In this document: piece by piece, positions 26,026-37,300 of the stretch
Position numbering within the stretch: position 1 is the first letter of the stretch
Layout: each line of letters starts with the position of its first letter
NCBI GenBank assembly: GCA_034521755.1
Contig: JAXHMB010000003.1
Coordinates: forward strand, 310,001-374,000
Length of the DNA: 64,000 bases
Reading direction: 5' to 3'
Source of the DNA: JAXHMB01 sp034521755
GTDB taxonomy: Bacteria > Bacteroidota > Rhodothermia > Balneolales > Balneolaceae
The notes under the pieces: generated by a model
Told to the model about the DNA's origin: nothing
Database searches by the model: none
What the model saw: only the letters and a program-made list of their open reading frames with translations
Position numbers and translations under genes: made by a program

Positions 26026-26535
26026 ATGATTCGCTTTGCTAAAGAAGCCCATCTCCGGGATATTGACCGGATTTATAATCAAGCTATTGAAGATGGATTG
26101 CGTACTGCCCATCTGGAGCCCCTGGATCCAAGAGAACGCAGAGCCTGGTTTAACAACCATAATCAAGGCAGCTTCCCTATTTTTGTTTTTACAGAAGATG
26201 GAAAAACGCTGGGATGGCTTTCTCTTTCTCCTTATCGCCCGGGACGAGGTGCTTTGTCTGAGGTAGCCGAAGTAAGCTACTATGTGGATTATAATCACCA
26301 CGACAGTGGTATTGCCTCTCAGCTTATGGAATCAGCTATAAGCTTTTGTGATAACACCCCACTAAGAATCTTAGTAGCCATTTTGATCTCCGGAAATAGT
26401 GCCAGCATTGAACTGCTGCAAAAGTTTGGGTTTGAAGAATGGGGACGCATACCAGAGGGCATCCATTATGATGGCCAATTTAAAGACCATGTATATTGGG
26501 GAAAAAGGCTCAGCCGGCAGGAATCTAAATACTAG
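26026..26535 (+). CDS. GNAT family N-acetyltransferase (phosphinothricin/amino-acid acetyltransferase-like)
   Basis: 169 residues covering one GNAT domain. It starts IRFAKEAHLRDIDRIYNQAI, has the acceptor-side TAHLEPLDPRERRAWF, strand 4 AEVSYYVDYNHHDSGIASQL with the degenerate acetyl-CoA loop, and SIELLQKFGFEEWGRIPE near the end. This is the arrangement of the PAT/BAR subfamily, which acetylates small amines or amino-acid analogues. The usual Q/RxxGxG/A loop is weak (HHDSGIA), so activity is likely but not certain. Its stop codon overlaps the dnaJ stop on the other strand. Confidence 0.82.
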   Translation: MIRFAKEAHLRDIDRIYNQAIEDGLRTAHLEPLDPRERRAWFNNHNQGSFPIFVFTEDGKTLGWLSLSPYRPGRGALSEVAEVSYYVDYNHHDSGIASQLMESAISFCDNTPLRILVAILISGNSASIELLQKFGFEEWGRIPEGIHYDGQFKDHVYWGKRLSRQESKY

Positions 26536-27692
26536 CTGAAGACATCCTTAATCTTTGAGAAGAATCCTTTACCGGAATCATCTTTGTTTTCAGCAGCAAA
26601 ATTTTCATTACCCCGCAGTGCTTCAACATGCTCGCGTTCTTCGTCAGAAAGGTCTTTAGGCATAAACACATTGACCCGAATATATTCATCGCCAATACCC
26701 GAATTATTCAGGCCTTCAATACCCTTGCCTTTCATGCGCAAGAGCTTGCCGGGTTGCGTTCCTTCGTCAATTTTAACTTTAGCTTTTCCTTTAAGAGTAG
26801 GAACTTCTACTTCAGTACCCAGAATGGCATCCGGCATGCTTAATACAAGATCATAATAAATATCATTGCCGTCACGCTCAAAATGTTCGTGCTCCTCTTC
26901 TTCTATAAGCACTACCAGTGCCCCAGCCGGACCGCCGCGCTTGCCGGCATTTCCCTGGCCACGCAGCGTAATGTAATTTCCTTCTGAAACGCCTGAAGGT
27001 ACTCGAACTTTTACCGTTTCCTTTCCTTTGTAACGCCCTTCGCCATGACACTTACTACATTTGCTGGTAATGATGCGTCCATCGCCATTACACTCGGGGC
27101 AGCGCTGTACATTTACCATTTGTCCCAACATGGTTCGTTGTACCTGGCGGACTTCTCCCTGACCGTTACAAGTGCCACAGGTTTGAAAATCCTCCTCAGT
27201 CTCAGCACCGGTACCATTACATTCATCGCATTTTATCTGTTTCTTAACTTTCAGCTTTTTCTCTGTGCCAAAAGCAATCTCTTCCAGACTCAGGCTGATC
27301 TGCAGTTTCATATCATTACCCGGCTGACCGGCCGACCGGCGGCCGCGTGAGCGTCCGGCTGCTCCGCCAAATACATCAGCAAAATCGGATCCAAAAATTT
27401 CACCAAAGCGGCTGAAGATATCTTCGAAGCCTACATTTTCAAATCCGGCTCCGCCTCCAAAGCCACCATTCATACCCTGGTGGCCAAATTGATCATACTG
27501 CCGCCGCTTTTGCTCGTCACGCAATACTTCATAAGCTTCAGAAGCTTCCTTAAACTTCTTCTCAGCTTCCGGATCATCAGAATTACGATCCGGATGAAAC
27601 TTCATCGCGCGCTTGCGATAGGCCTTTTTAATTTCTTCTTGGCTGGCGTCTTTACTGACTCCTAAAACGTCGTAATAATCGCGTTTAGACAT
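26532..27692 (-). CDS. dnaJ: Chaperone DnaJ
   Basis: 386 residues with the full type I layout: J domain with HPD in KFHPDRNSD, a Gly/Phe-rich linker (about 75-120), four zinc motifs (CDECNGTG, CGTCNGQG, CPECNGDG, CSKCHGEG) and C-terminal substrate-binding domains. Hsp40 co-chaperone that delivers clients to DnaK. It follows grpE by 16 bases in one operon. The convergent GNAT gene overlaps its end by four bases at a CTAG palindrome. Confidence 0.98.
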   Translation of the reverse strand: MSKRDYYDVLGVSKDASQEEIKKAYRKRAMKFHPDRNSDDPEAEKKFKEASEAYEVLRDEQKRRQYDQFGHQGMNGGFGGGAGFENVGFEDIFSRFGEIFGSDFADVFGGAAGRSRGRRSAGQPGNDMKLQISLSLEEIAFGTEKKLKVKKQIKCDECNGTGAETEEDFQTCGTCNGQGEVRQVQRTMLGQMVNVQRCPECNGDGRIITSKCSKCHGEGRYKGKETVKVRVPSGVSEGNYITLRGQGNAGKRGGPAGALVVLIEEEEHEHFERDGNDIYYDLVLSMPDAILGTEVEVPTLKGKAKVKIDEGTQPGKLLRMKGKGIEGLNNSGIGDEYIRVNVFMPKDLSDEEREHVEALRGNENFAAENKDDSGKGFFSKIKDVFS

Positions 27693-27708
27693 GAATTAAA
27701 ACCTGAAT

Positions 27709-28311
27709 TTATTCGCTTACAATTACTTTTGCGTGTCGGATGGTACGATCTCCAATTCGGTACCCGTTTTCGATGACTTCAAGCACTGTATCGCTTTCAA
27801 TGCTATCATCCTCGGGCTTCTTACGCATCATGGCGTCATGTAAATCTACATTGAAAGGAACACCTGCTTCATCAATACGGTGCACATCATGTTTTTCCAA
27901 TACTTCTTCAAATTTCGAGGCTACCAGATTTACACCATCTAAAAAAGTTTCATTGACATCCAGTCCTTCAGATGCCTTGAGTGTACGGCGTAAATCGTCA
28001 TTAACAGATAGGAAATCTTCCAAGGCATTGGCTTTAGCCGTTTCATAAATCTGAGTGCGTTCTCGTTGTACTCTTTTTCGAAAGTTTTCCAGTTCAGCAG
28101 CTTTTCTCAGCTTTGCTTCATTCGCTTCGGCAAGATCTTGTTCCAGTTCACTGATTTTTTCATCCCTGGCTTCGAGCATTGCTACCAGTTCATCCTGCTC
28201 AAACTTCTTGTAGGCCGATTCCTGCTGTTCTTCTTGTTGTTCTGCCTGAACCTGCTCTTCAGTTTCTTCAACAGATCCCTGCTCTTTAGCCTTTTCGTTA
28301 GTATCGCTCAT
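27709..28311 (-). CDS. grpE: Nucleotide exchange factor GrpE
   Basis: 200 residues. An acidic, Gln/Glu-rich N-terminal tail (1-45) leads into the long coiled-coil helix and then the beta-wing domain with DVNETFLDGVNLVASKFEEVL and the signature HDAMMRKKPEDDSIESDTV. It releases ADP from DnaK. It is encoded just upstream of dnaJ and 8 bases after the VOC gene. No CIRCE element was seen upstream. Confidence 0.96.
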   Translation of the reverse strand: MSDTNEKAKEQGSVEETEEQVQAEQQEEQQESAYKKFEQDELVAMLEARDEKISELEQDLAEANEAKLRKAAELENFRKRVQRERTQIYETAKANALEDFLSVNDDLRRTLKASEGLDVNETFLDGVNLVASKFEEVLEKHDVHRIDEAGVPFNVDLHDAMMRKKPEDDSIESDTVLEVIENGYRIGDRTIRHAKVIVSE

Positions 28312-28319
28312 GTAAATGC

Positions 28320-28844
28320 TTACGTATTGATTAAAATTTCAGGTTTTTCTTTGACTTTAAAATATGCAAATAACATGCCATTAATAATATGCTGACATTC
28401 TGCTGTTAAAGTTACGGATACTGATAGCCTAATGTAGATTCTATCTAGATTATTTCGTTCGTCTTCTTCGTAAAAGAATTCCAGCATATTGCCATCAGGA
28501 TCAGAAATGAAGACAAATCGACCGCGTTTTCTGTTTGCCGGTCCGCTGAGGATAGTCACTTCATGTTCTTTAAAGTATTTAGCCATTTCATCTACCTCTT
28601 CGGGTGAATCAAGGAAAAAGCCGAAATGATCTACCCGGTAATCACGAGAGGAAGGGTCATAGGAAGTTTCTGCTTCAACAAGTACAATCGTATCTTCTTC
28701 ACCTACACGATATACAGCCATGCTTTTGCCCATTTTTCGTACCAGCTCAAAGCCCAGCATCTCACCGTAAAACTCTTCCGCACGGTCGATATCATTGACT
28801 CGTATAGTAATGTGATTTATTCCGGATGGTGTAAAATTTGGCAT
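28320..28844 (-). CDS. VOC superfamily (glyoxalase/dioxygenase-like) protein
   Basis: 174 residues. Two beta-alpha-beta-beta-beta units of a glyoxalase fold are clear: GINHITIRVNDIDRAEEFYG with a metal His, and VDHFGFFLDSPEEVDEM ending in ISDPDGNMLEFFYEEDE with a metal Glu. The fold ends near residue 130. The last 45 residues look unlike the family and could be a natural tail or the result of a small frameshift that removed the stop. First gene ahead of grpE-dnaJ and divergent from rsmI. Substrate unknown. Confidence 0.82.
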   Translation of the reverse strand: MPNFTPSGINHITIRVNDIDRAEEFYGEMLGFELVRKMGKSMAVYRVGEEDTIVLVEAETSYDPSSRDYRVDHFGFFLDSPEEVDEMAKYFKEHEVTILSGPANRKRGRFVFISDPDGNMLEFFYEEDERNNLDRIYIRLSVSVTLTAECQHIINGMLFAYFKVKEKPEILINT

Positions 28845-28936
28845 CTTTTTGTATTAGATTATTTCTTTTAGTTGCTCCTGATAATAAGCTTTTTAGCTGT
28901 TATCTTCATCCGACATCATTAATTAATCTGCTTACA

Positions 28937-29620
28937 GTGGCTACACTTTTTTTAGTTGCAACGCCCATCGGAAATTTGGGGGATTTATCCCCTCGTGCTG
29001 TAGAAGTGCTTAAATCGGTCTCCTATGTTGCCTGTGAAGACACCCGCACTTCAGGCGTATTGCTTAATCATTATGACATCGATGCCAATACTTTTGCTTT
29101 CCACCAGCATAATGAGCATAAAAAAGTTGAGCATGTAATGAACCTCCTGGACGCTCACCAGGATGTAGCACTCATTTCTGATGCAGGCATGCCCGGTATT
29201 TCTGATCCCGGTTTTCTGGCGGTGCGCGCTGCTCATCAAGGCGGTCATACCGTTTCTGTCATCCCCGGACCTGATGCCGCCACTACGGCACTGGTTGCCA
29301 GTGGACTGCCTTGCGACAAGTACGCATACGAAGGATTTCTTCCTCAGAAAAAAGGTCGCCAAAAAAGATTAAAACAACTCGCTGAAGAAGATCGCACCCT
29401 TGTTTTCTATGAAAGTCCACACCGACTACTAAAGCTGTTGGATGAGATTGAAAAATACATGGGCGATCAACGCTTTGTTGCAGTAGCTCGCGAGCTGACT
29501 AAAAAGTTTGAAGAGGTTGTGCGCGGCCCTTTATCCCATGTAAAGCAAAACTTTCAGCTGCGGGATGAAATCAAGGGTGAAATTGTCGTAATTATAGCTC
29601 CTAACGATTACGAGGAATGA
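28937..29620 (+). CDS. rsmI: 16S rRNA (cytidine1402-2'-O)-methyltransferase RsmI
   Basis: 227 residues when started at the GTG at 28937, which places the conserved N-terminal strand LFLVATPIGNLGDLSPRA correctly; a longer frame from 28838 adds 33 residues that overlap the divergent VOC gene. Further signatures are CEDTRTSGVLL, SDAGMPGISDPG, VIPGPDA and FYESPHRL. A tetrapyrrole-methylase-fold enzyme that 2'-O-methylates C1402. Followed by a 7-bp tandem repeat and then lnt. Confidence 0.95.
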   Translation: MATLFLVATPIGNLGDLSPRAVEVLKSVSYVACEDTRTSGVLLNHYDIDANTFAFHQHNEHKKVEHVMNLLDAHQDVALISDAGMPGISDPGFLAVRAAHQGGHTVSVIPGPDAATTALVASGLPCDKYAYEGFLPQKKGRQKRLKQLAEEDRTLVFYESPHRLLKLLDEIEKYMGDQRFVAVARELTKKFEEVVRGPLSHVKQNFQLRDEIKGEIVVIIAPNDYEE

Positions 29621-29624
29621 TTTT

Positions 29625-29664
29625 CTGGATGCTGGATGCTGGATGCTGGATGCTGGATGCTGGA
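29625..29664 (+). repeat. 7-bp tandem repeat (CTGGATG, about 5.7 units)
   Basis: Five full CTGGATG units and a partial one lie between the rsmI stop and the lnt start. No interruptions. Short tandem repeats like this can change length by slippage and alter promoter spacing. Confidence 0.9.
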
Positions 29665-29727
29665 AAGTTTTTACTTTAAATAAAAAACCAAATTACTTTA
29701 ATGGTTTGATAGCTTAATTTTTTTGAA

Positions 29728-31315
29728 ATGAGATACTTTAAAAAGCTTTGGAATAACAACTGGGCACTTTCTATAAGCATGGGCCTTTTGCTGGGATTAA
29801 GCTGGCCGCCCCTGCCCTTCCCTTTTTTAGTATTCCCTGCGTTTATTCTGCTATTTAGAATTGTTGATTTAAGTTCATCAGCCAAAGAAGCAGCCTATCA
29901 TGCTTATCCGGGATTTGTAATCTGGAATATCATAACCACCTATTGGCTGGCGATGGCTACTGTGGCAGGCGGGATTGCAGCTATTCTGGCAAATGCTGTG
30001 GTGATGACTGTTCCTGTGATGCTGCAATATCATGTACAAAAACATTTTAAGCGCTGGGGACCTGTGGCTTTGGTCCAGTCTGCTCTCTGGGTAAGTTATG
30101 AATATTTACATCACCAGTGGGACTTGGCCTGGCCATGGCTGACCCTGGGTAATGCCTGGTCAAATGTACCGGAACTGGTGCAGTATATTTCAGTGACCGG
30201 TTATTGGGGCATATCCTTTTGGATAGTATTGGCAAGTGCTTTGGCTTATCAGGCATACAAAAAGAAGGACCGGCTAGTGACATACGCTGCGATTGGCACC
30301 GCTATCATAATGCCTGCGCTATCGCTTATTCAGCTTAATTTTGTGGAAACAGAGAGTAACCGGCATTCTGAAATTGTTGTAGCACAGCCTAATTTTGATT
30401 CATACCAGAGCTTCGGCGGATTTGATTCAGCTCAGGATGCACTCGATATTTTAATAACCATTTCAGACTCACTTAAAACTGAACAAACAGATTTGCTGGC
30501 CTGGCCGGAGAATGGTATTCACCCTGCGCTTCATTCAAAGTCAGTTCGCCGCAACGCCGATCTCACTAAAAACAGGCTGAAAGCCTCTGGCTTCTTCCTG
30601 GAACGTAACTATCCTTGGCGGGGCTACCTATTTTGAATATTATTCTGAGCAAGAAAAGCCGGCACTGCCCATGTGGTCAGGCCAAGACTACTACTTACCC
30701 TATAATTCGGCCATTGGTTTTTACCCGGACTCTACCATGCAGATCTATCGAAAGTATAACCTGGTGCCCATTGTTGAACGGGTGCCTTTCGTTCATGCGC
30801 TAAAAGCCCTGGATGTGCTTGATCTTGTTGACTGGCAAAGTGCTCAAGGGTACGGGAAAGGATATGAGGCCGATCAGTTTAAGACCAATGGTACCAAGAC
30901 TCCCGGGCTTGTATGCTATGATTCTGTCTTCCCAAGCTGGGTTCGGGCGTTTGTCAACAATGGAGCAGGATTTATAACCGTGATCACCAACGACGGCTGG
31001 TGGGGTGATACCAGCGGTCATACCCAGCACTTTGCCTACGCCCGTCTGCGTGCGCTGGAATTCCGCCGTTGGGTGGTACGCAGTGCCAATAATGGCATTT
31101 CAGGAGTTATTGCCCCGGACGGCTCTGTAAAAGTTAAAACCAACTACTGGGAGCGCACCGGGTTTCGATATGAAGTGCCCATCCTTACCCAACAAACATT
31201 TTACGCCCAATACGGTGATTGGCTGCCTTACTTCTTGTTAGTTATTTCTTTTACAAGTATAGGATTTATCTTCTATAAAAGTTTTAATTCGAACGAATAC
31301 TCACAACCACATTAA
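29728..31315 (+). pseudogene. lnt: Apolipoprotein N-acyltransferase, reading frame broken once
   Basis: Lnt adds the third acyl chain to lipoproteins in the inner membrane. The first frame (29728-30636) holds the membrane helices and the nitrilase-domain start with catalytic Glu in LLAWPENGI. The rest of the enzyme is in the next frame, open from 30581 to 31315: it continues NVTILGGATYFEYYSEQEKP and has the nucleophile Cys in PGLVCYDSVFP and the TNDGWWGDTSGHTQH block. The break lies at about 30570-30600 and equals one extra or two missing bases. Both parts are well conserved, so a sequencing error or a very recent mutation is likely. The 3' end overlaps convergent sprA by 32 bases. Confidence 0.88.
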
Positions 31316-34300
31316 AGCGAAGGTCATGATCAGTTCGGGGAAATACTCCTGTTGATTTTGGAATAAGCTTGCTGTAGGTGTACTCAAAATTGGCTTTAAT
31401 CGTCTGCGAAAACTGATAGCCTATAATTGATGAGGCATTAATACGCGATTGTCCACCGGTAAAGCTTTTCGAGAAATCATAGATACTGGGATCTTGGATG
31501 ATTGTTGAAGGTGGCTGCTGCAAGGCATTATCCAGATCAGAATCCAGCGTGTACTTCTGTTCTGTATCTTCAATATATCCGGCATTCAGGGTGATATCCA
31601 AAGCATTTTCAATTCTGGGGAAGAAAGGAAGCTTAAAGTCACGAATGGTATAACTGAAGCTAACTCTCAATCCTTTGGAAATTCGTTCAGTAATAGTCGT
31701 ATTCGATAAAGCTAGGCTGCTTAACTTACTCAATTCATACTGAATATTCGTTCTCAGGTTGGAAGCCCAGGTAATGTTAAATCCAATCAACGGCATAAAC
31801 CTTTTCTCTATGTTGATGGAATTTGCCTCATATTCAGGCCTGTTATTGGCAACGGTATAAGAACCTAAGTTCAATGGAGGAAATGAACTGGGATCACTAT
31901 TAAAGTTATATCCCAGTCTGTAAATGCCATTATAGCTGTGATTTATAGAAGCACGAGACATAAACTGCCCAATGATAGGAATCATCTCTTCCAGACCGGT
32001 CCACGTTATTTTCCAGCCCGGCATAGGAAAAGGAGTAAAGTTACGTTTTCCGATGGCTCCGGTAGCGACTCCCAAGTAAGCACTTCGGAAATCGTTCTGC
32101 AGGGAATTTTTCCCCAATACAGATTTTCCGTCGTTATTACCCAAAGCATCACTGAGCGTATCATTCTGGGTATTAATATCATCAAAAGCTGTAGCAAGCT
32201 GACTTCTGAAAAGCGACTCATACCCTTTGCCAAAAGCCCATACACTGGAGCTTATATTACCGGTTTGTGTGGTAACTTTGGTGCGCGACTGATCAGGCTC
32301 AATAGTCGTTGACCTGGAGCGGGTGACATCCCATTGCGTATTCCAAGTGAGATCAATGGAGAAGTTTTCAAAAGGCCTAAACCGAGAGCTAATTGTCAAA
32401 TCATCTGAAAAGCTCTTATTTGAAGGAAGCTGCAGGGTAGAATTATCATTGGGATTCTTGATAAGCTGACCAAAACCAATATGGTCAGTAACACCTGTTC
32501 TATAGGAAAAAGGCGGTGAATAGGTATCGTCTGACTGGTTAAAAGCATCGAAGAACTGTGGACCTCCTGCATAACCGGATTGTAGAGAATTTTTTGATAT
32601 GCCAAAAGAAATATCAAATGACTGTATACTAAGCAATGCACGCAAAATCCCCCGGCCCAAACCGCTTATGTCTTCTCCCAAATCTTCCTGGCTATACCCT
32701 GCTGAAGAAGTATCAGAAGGCGCCTCTTGCTCAGTCTCATTCCGCGGATTGGTTAAATTCCGATACCACTCCATTCGATTAAACAACTCATTAAACCCAA
32801 AATTGAGGGACTGATTAAGAGAAAAATTATTTGATAAATTAGCCCCCAACTGTGATCCAAAAGGACTATTTCGCCACTGGTAACCGCCGTTATAATTAGC
32901 AGAATAATTAACCCAGCTTACGGCGTCAATTTTTCTAAGATTTGGCTGCCAACCGGCTGTGTAAGACTCACTGTAATTGCTCCTCCGCGACGAAAGCGTA
33001 TCGGTGATAACACCCTCAAATACTTTAAAAGTGGGAATCACCCTAAAACGAGTGCTATCTACAGTGCCGGGCTGCCCATTTTGCTCTACTCCTGACCTGG
33101 ATAGATCAAACACAGAACGGCTTTGAAATGTAGTTTTTATAGAGGGAGTCAAGTTATAGCCAAAGCCAAAATTGGTGTTATAGGTAAAAGTGTGTGACTG
33201 TTGCAGCGAGGAAAGACTCTGATTGTTAAACGACCGCCTTCTTCGCTCATCATATTCGCGGTTAATGCCAAATGAAGCATTGAGCGATGCCGGAGTGTAG
33301 CCAAGCTTCAACCCTGATACTGCTTTGAGTACGGGTACCTCCTCTAAGAATCCAAACGGCCTGAACAATTGGGTATTCCTGAAGTTCATGTTATACCGAA
33401 TCGAACTATTATAATTCCAGTTGTCTCTGAATAAGTATTCCGGACTTCGTCTATCCGTAGTGTTATAGACAAAGTTTAGTGTGGTTTGATCCAGTGTATA
33501 TTTTGCAAGACCCGTCTGAGAAAATTGTTTTGAGACATTGGAAATATTCACAGAATAGCTTTCTGAAAAAGTCTGGCTTTCATGAATACGTTGGCTTATC
33601 AGCTGATCTTTTTCGCCTTCATCTAAATCATTCCGGGCATTTACAGCATCTTTAAACTCTGAAAGTCGAACATCACCTTGGTTGGGTAAAAAACGAGGTG
33701 TAGAAGTAGATTGTCGTGCGGAAAGCGAGACCGGGATATTCCATCCATATCGAGCCGGCAAAAATTTGTGGAGGTTTACTGATGTGTTCAAGTCATAGGA
33801 AAATATATCCGCTTGGCTTCGCTGCCCCAATCGGGAATTGAGTGCCCCAAAACCGTCTGTCTGTTTAGCCACATTGGCATTTACTGTTGCAAAGTCAGCC
33901 AGCTTTAGTTCTGCCTTTCCATTGGCAGCCCATCCCTTTTGATTATCAAAACCGGACACTCTAAGCTCGTTGAGCCATAACTCAGCATCAAGAGACTGTA
34001 CGCCCTGACCCGGGTTTGCCGGATCATAAGGATTTTTTATACCCATCCCAATCTCTCCTATTCGGTCCAGCGAGGGATTTCCTTTTATCCCAATCACAGT
34101 TCCTTCCGGGGCTTCGTCTAAAATATCTCCTCGTTCAAAAACCTGGCTGGGATCTGTAACCTGCTGATCGCGCAGTTGTTTTAGCTGATTAAATGCTCGT
34201 AATAAAATGTTGACGCTATTTTCATCATACAGCCAAACTTGTTCCGCTTCCATCTCGCGCTCAGCATCAGTCAGCTCATCTACCGGTTTATTCGCAAATG

Positions 34301-37300
34301 GATAATCAGGGTCTGTTGGTGAAACAGGTTGCCGATATTCGTAATAATTATTAACGAGATCTGTACCAAAGCGAAGTACAAGTTCAGCATCGCCCCTGTT
34401 GTCAAACCCTTCGCCATGTACAAACATCCGTACATTGGAATAATTTACCATGTTTAGTCCCCCGGGATAAACGCGTTTGACCATTCGTATTTCATCGGGT
34501 CCAAGATCTTCTACATCAAGCACAATAGACTGTTCGTTGGCCACTGTCTGGCGTTGCCGACTTCGATCGGTAGCACGGATCGCTCCTTCAGGCTGACGAT
34601 ATGGAATGGGAACCCTGCGGCTATTTTCCTCAATGTTTACAGAAGAGATGCTAAAAGGAGCTGTGGTGGTTTGCTGCTCATCTACGCTTTCTGCATTTCT
34701 CCATTGGCTACCAACAAGTTCAAACGTGGCAAAACGAAGTGTAAATGGTTTCTCATAACCAGACAACCACACTCTTATGTATGATATATTCTGAAAGTTC
34801 TCAATATTACCCACTTTGCGAACAAAGTCCTGCAATGGAACACGAATTTGATACCAGCGGTCCTGCTGATTATTGCCCGGCACCTCATCAACAATAAAGG
34901 TACCCGGAGAGCCTATGGACAAAGCACTGAAATCCGCCGGGTTGAGATCTACTTCATACTGGAAGTACGAATTGTTTTGCTCTACAATGGAGGGCGTAAT
35001 CAACCCTTCTGTATCGGGCTTGTTGGTAATGGCCCTCGACTCTCCCTCATTGGGAGGCGTATTCCCGTCATGGTAGCCATAAAGCCGGTGGAAACGTTCG
35101 TTTAAAGGCAGGGATGAAGTCTCACCCTCACCATAATAAACATAGTCGTCGTTGGAGGGATCGTTCACAATCTTCTGAAATTCTGAAGAACCTGATCCGT
35201 AGACAGTTTGCATGGCATCAATAAAGTCTGGGAACAACACCGATTCATTTTTGCCATCAATACCATCCGTATTTGGAGCGCCCCGTCGAGCCCAACATCT
35301 TCCTGCGCCCTTCTATTATTAGAAAATTGTCCCTCTGGCGGGGGCGGTGGAATGGGTATAAATGATCGCACTTTTCCATTAAGGTTATCAGTTTGCAAAT
35401 CTTCAGGCCTTCTAGTCAAACCATCTTCACTGTTAGTACTGAAGTTTGGAATGATATCTTCCGAAACAACCCCCACATCAATATACATTTTCCCGTTATA
35501 GTCCTGGAGATCCTGTGCGGTAGGTGTTTTTGCTCCGGGCAATATTGGCTGAACCCAAAATTCCAGAAACTCAATATTATTTTGTGTTAAGTCTTCCTGT
35601 CCCGATGGCAATGTAGTAACCATTCCACCCCAGGTTCGCTCCGATTCATTCTCCAGCAGATTTTTTAAATCCAAGTTATAGTTATAAGGACCTCGATTTG
35701 TGGGATCATAATAGACATCAAGGGTTGAAAGGAAGTTTTCTTCTGAAAGTACGTCCCTGTTCGGGAATACATCTGTCACCCTAACCGGCTGCGTTTCCGG
35801 TGTCTGCGTTACTCCTCCTAAAATATCCTCAATATTTCGAGGCACAGTGTACCAGGAAAATTGACTTCTGAGATCTGATCGGGCAATTTTATCATCCAGC
35901 GTACCGGGCGGATTTGCAGGAGGATTATTGCCAAAGAAATTTTGATCAGGTGCATATCCCGGAACAGCCGCCGGGGCTGCAGGCAAACTCCATCGTGAAG
36001 GATTCATGAAACTGAGGCCAATATCTACCCCCTCAAAGTCATCAATAAATGAAATTCCATTTTCTTCGTCCTTGAATAAGTCATTTCTATCTATGGCATC
36101 TTCAACCGCATTGGTTTGAGACACACCGGGCCTTAGCTGTGCAAATTCACCGCTTATAGAAAAGCTGGACGGAGCACTGGTTTGCACTAGCGGAATCTTA
36201 TCCACAGCACGAGTAAGCCAAGGGGTATCAAAGCGCGCATTGGCATCAAATCCAATTACGGCATTGTTTACAGGCTCATCACCAATTCGAATCTTATCCT
36301 GTATAGGCTTTTCCTTAAGTCTAAAATACGTGCCCCCCAGACTTATATTATCAGTAAACTCATATTCAGCACGCACACCTGTAAACGTTTTTTGCTGAAT
36401 TTGAGTAAACTGGTTCTGTTCAAATTTGATCTCTATTTGTTGTCCTTTTCTAAGATATTGATCATCTAAAATTGTAACACTGCCAATAGAATAATCAACG
36501 ACATAGTCGGTGCCTTCCTGGAGCTTTTGTCCATTGGCATAAACTTCAACAGAACCTTCTACCAGACCAAAAGGCAATGAATAATTAGCAGAAACACTTC
36601 CCTTTGAATTACCCTCAACTAAATAAAAATTGTTCTTTGAAAGCTGACTGGCATTAATCTTCTTTTCATTATAGAGCTCGTCAAAAGCCAGATCATCAAT
36701 TCTATCCTGAGGCAGACCAGAAGTAGCCAGCAAATTTCTTATCCGTGAACCAAAAGGTTCGAGGTAGGGGAACACAATTTTGCCATTCGCCGGATCTAAC
36801 GTTCCGGTACTAAAGTCAACCTTGTTATCAGGATTTATAGCTCCTTGATTGTCTACCCTGTCTAGTCCTAAATCCTGGAGCATAATGGGGCTTCGCTGCG
36901 GTAGTGAACTACTGGGTACGTTTTGTTCCGTATATTTAATATCAAGCTCAAGCCCATCAGGAGTAATATTGTTAACCCCCAATGAATAAATATTTTTCAT
37001 CATCAGATCCCAGGCCGGATCTGTTGTAGTTACTGTCTGTGGTCGAATAAGCTTTAGGTAAATACGGCTACCACCACCCTGGCTGGCATCTCCCACGCTA
37101 ACAATTTCTCCGGTCTGTGGATCAGTATATTTAAAGGATACAGCCAAGGCCTGTCTTGAACCCAGATTTCTTTTTAAAGAAATATATCCCAGCAATCTAT
37201 TTAGCTCAAAGTCTACCCCTTCTTGTAACGGTATAAAGTATCCCTCTACAAACTCAGATGGGTCTACTCCAAAATCACTTGCCGAAACAGAAACTTCCGG

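Noticed and set aside
29625..29664. CRISPR-like or phage-related array
   Set aside because: The unit is 7 bases with no spacers and no cas genes nearby; it is a simple tandem repeat.
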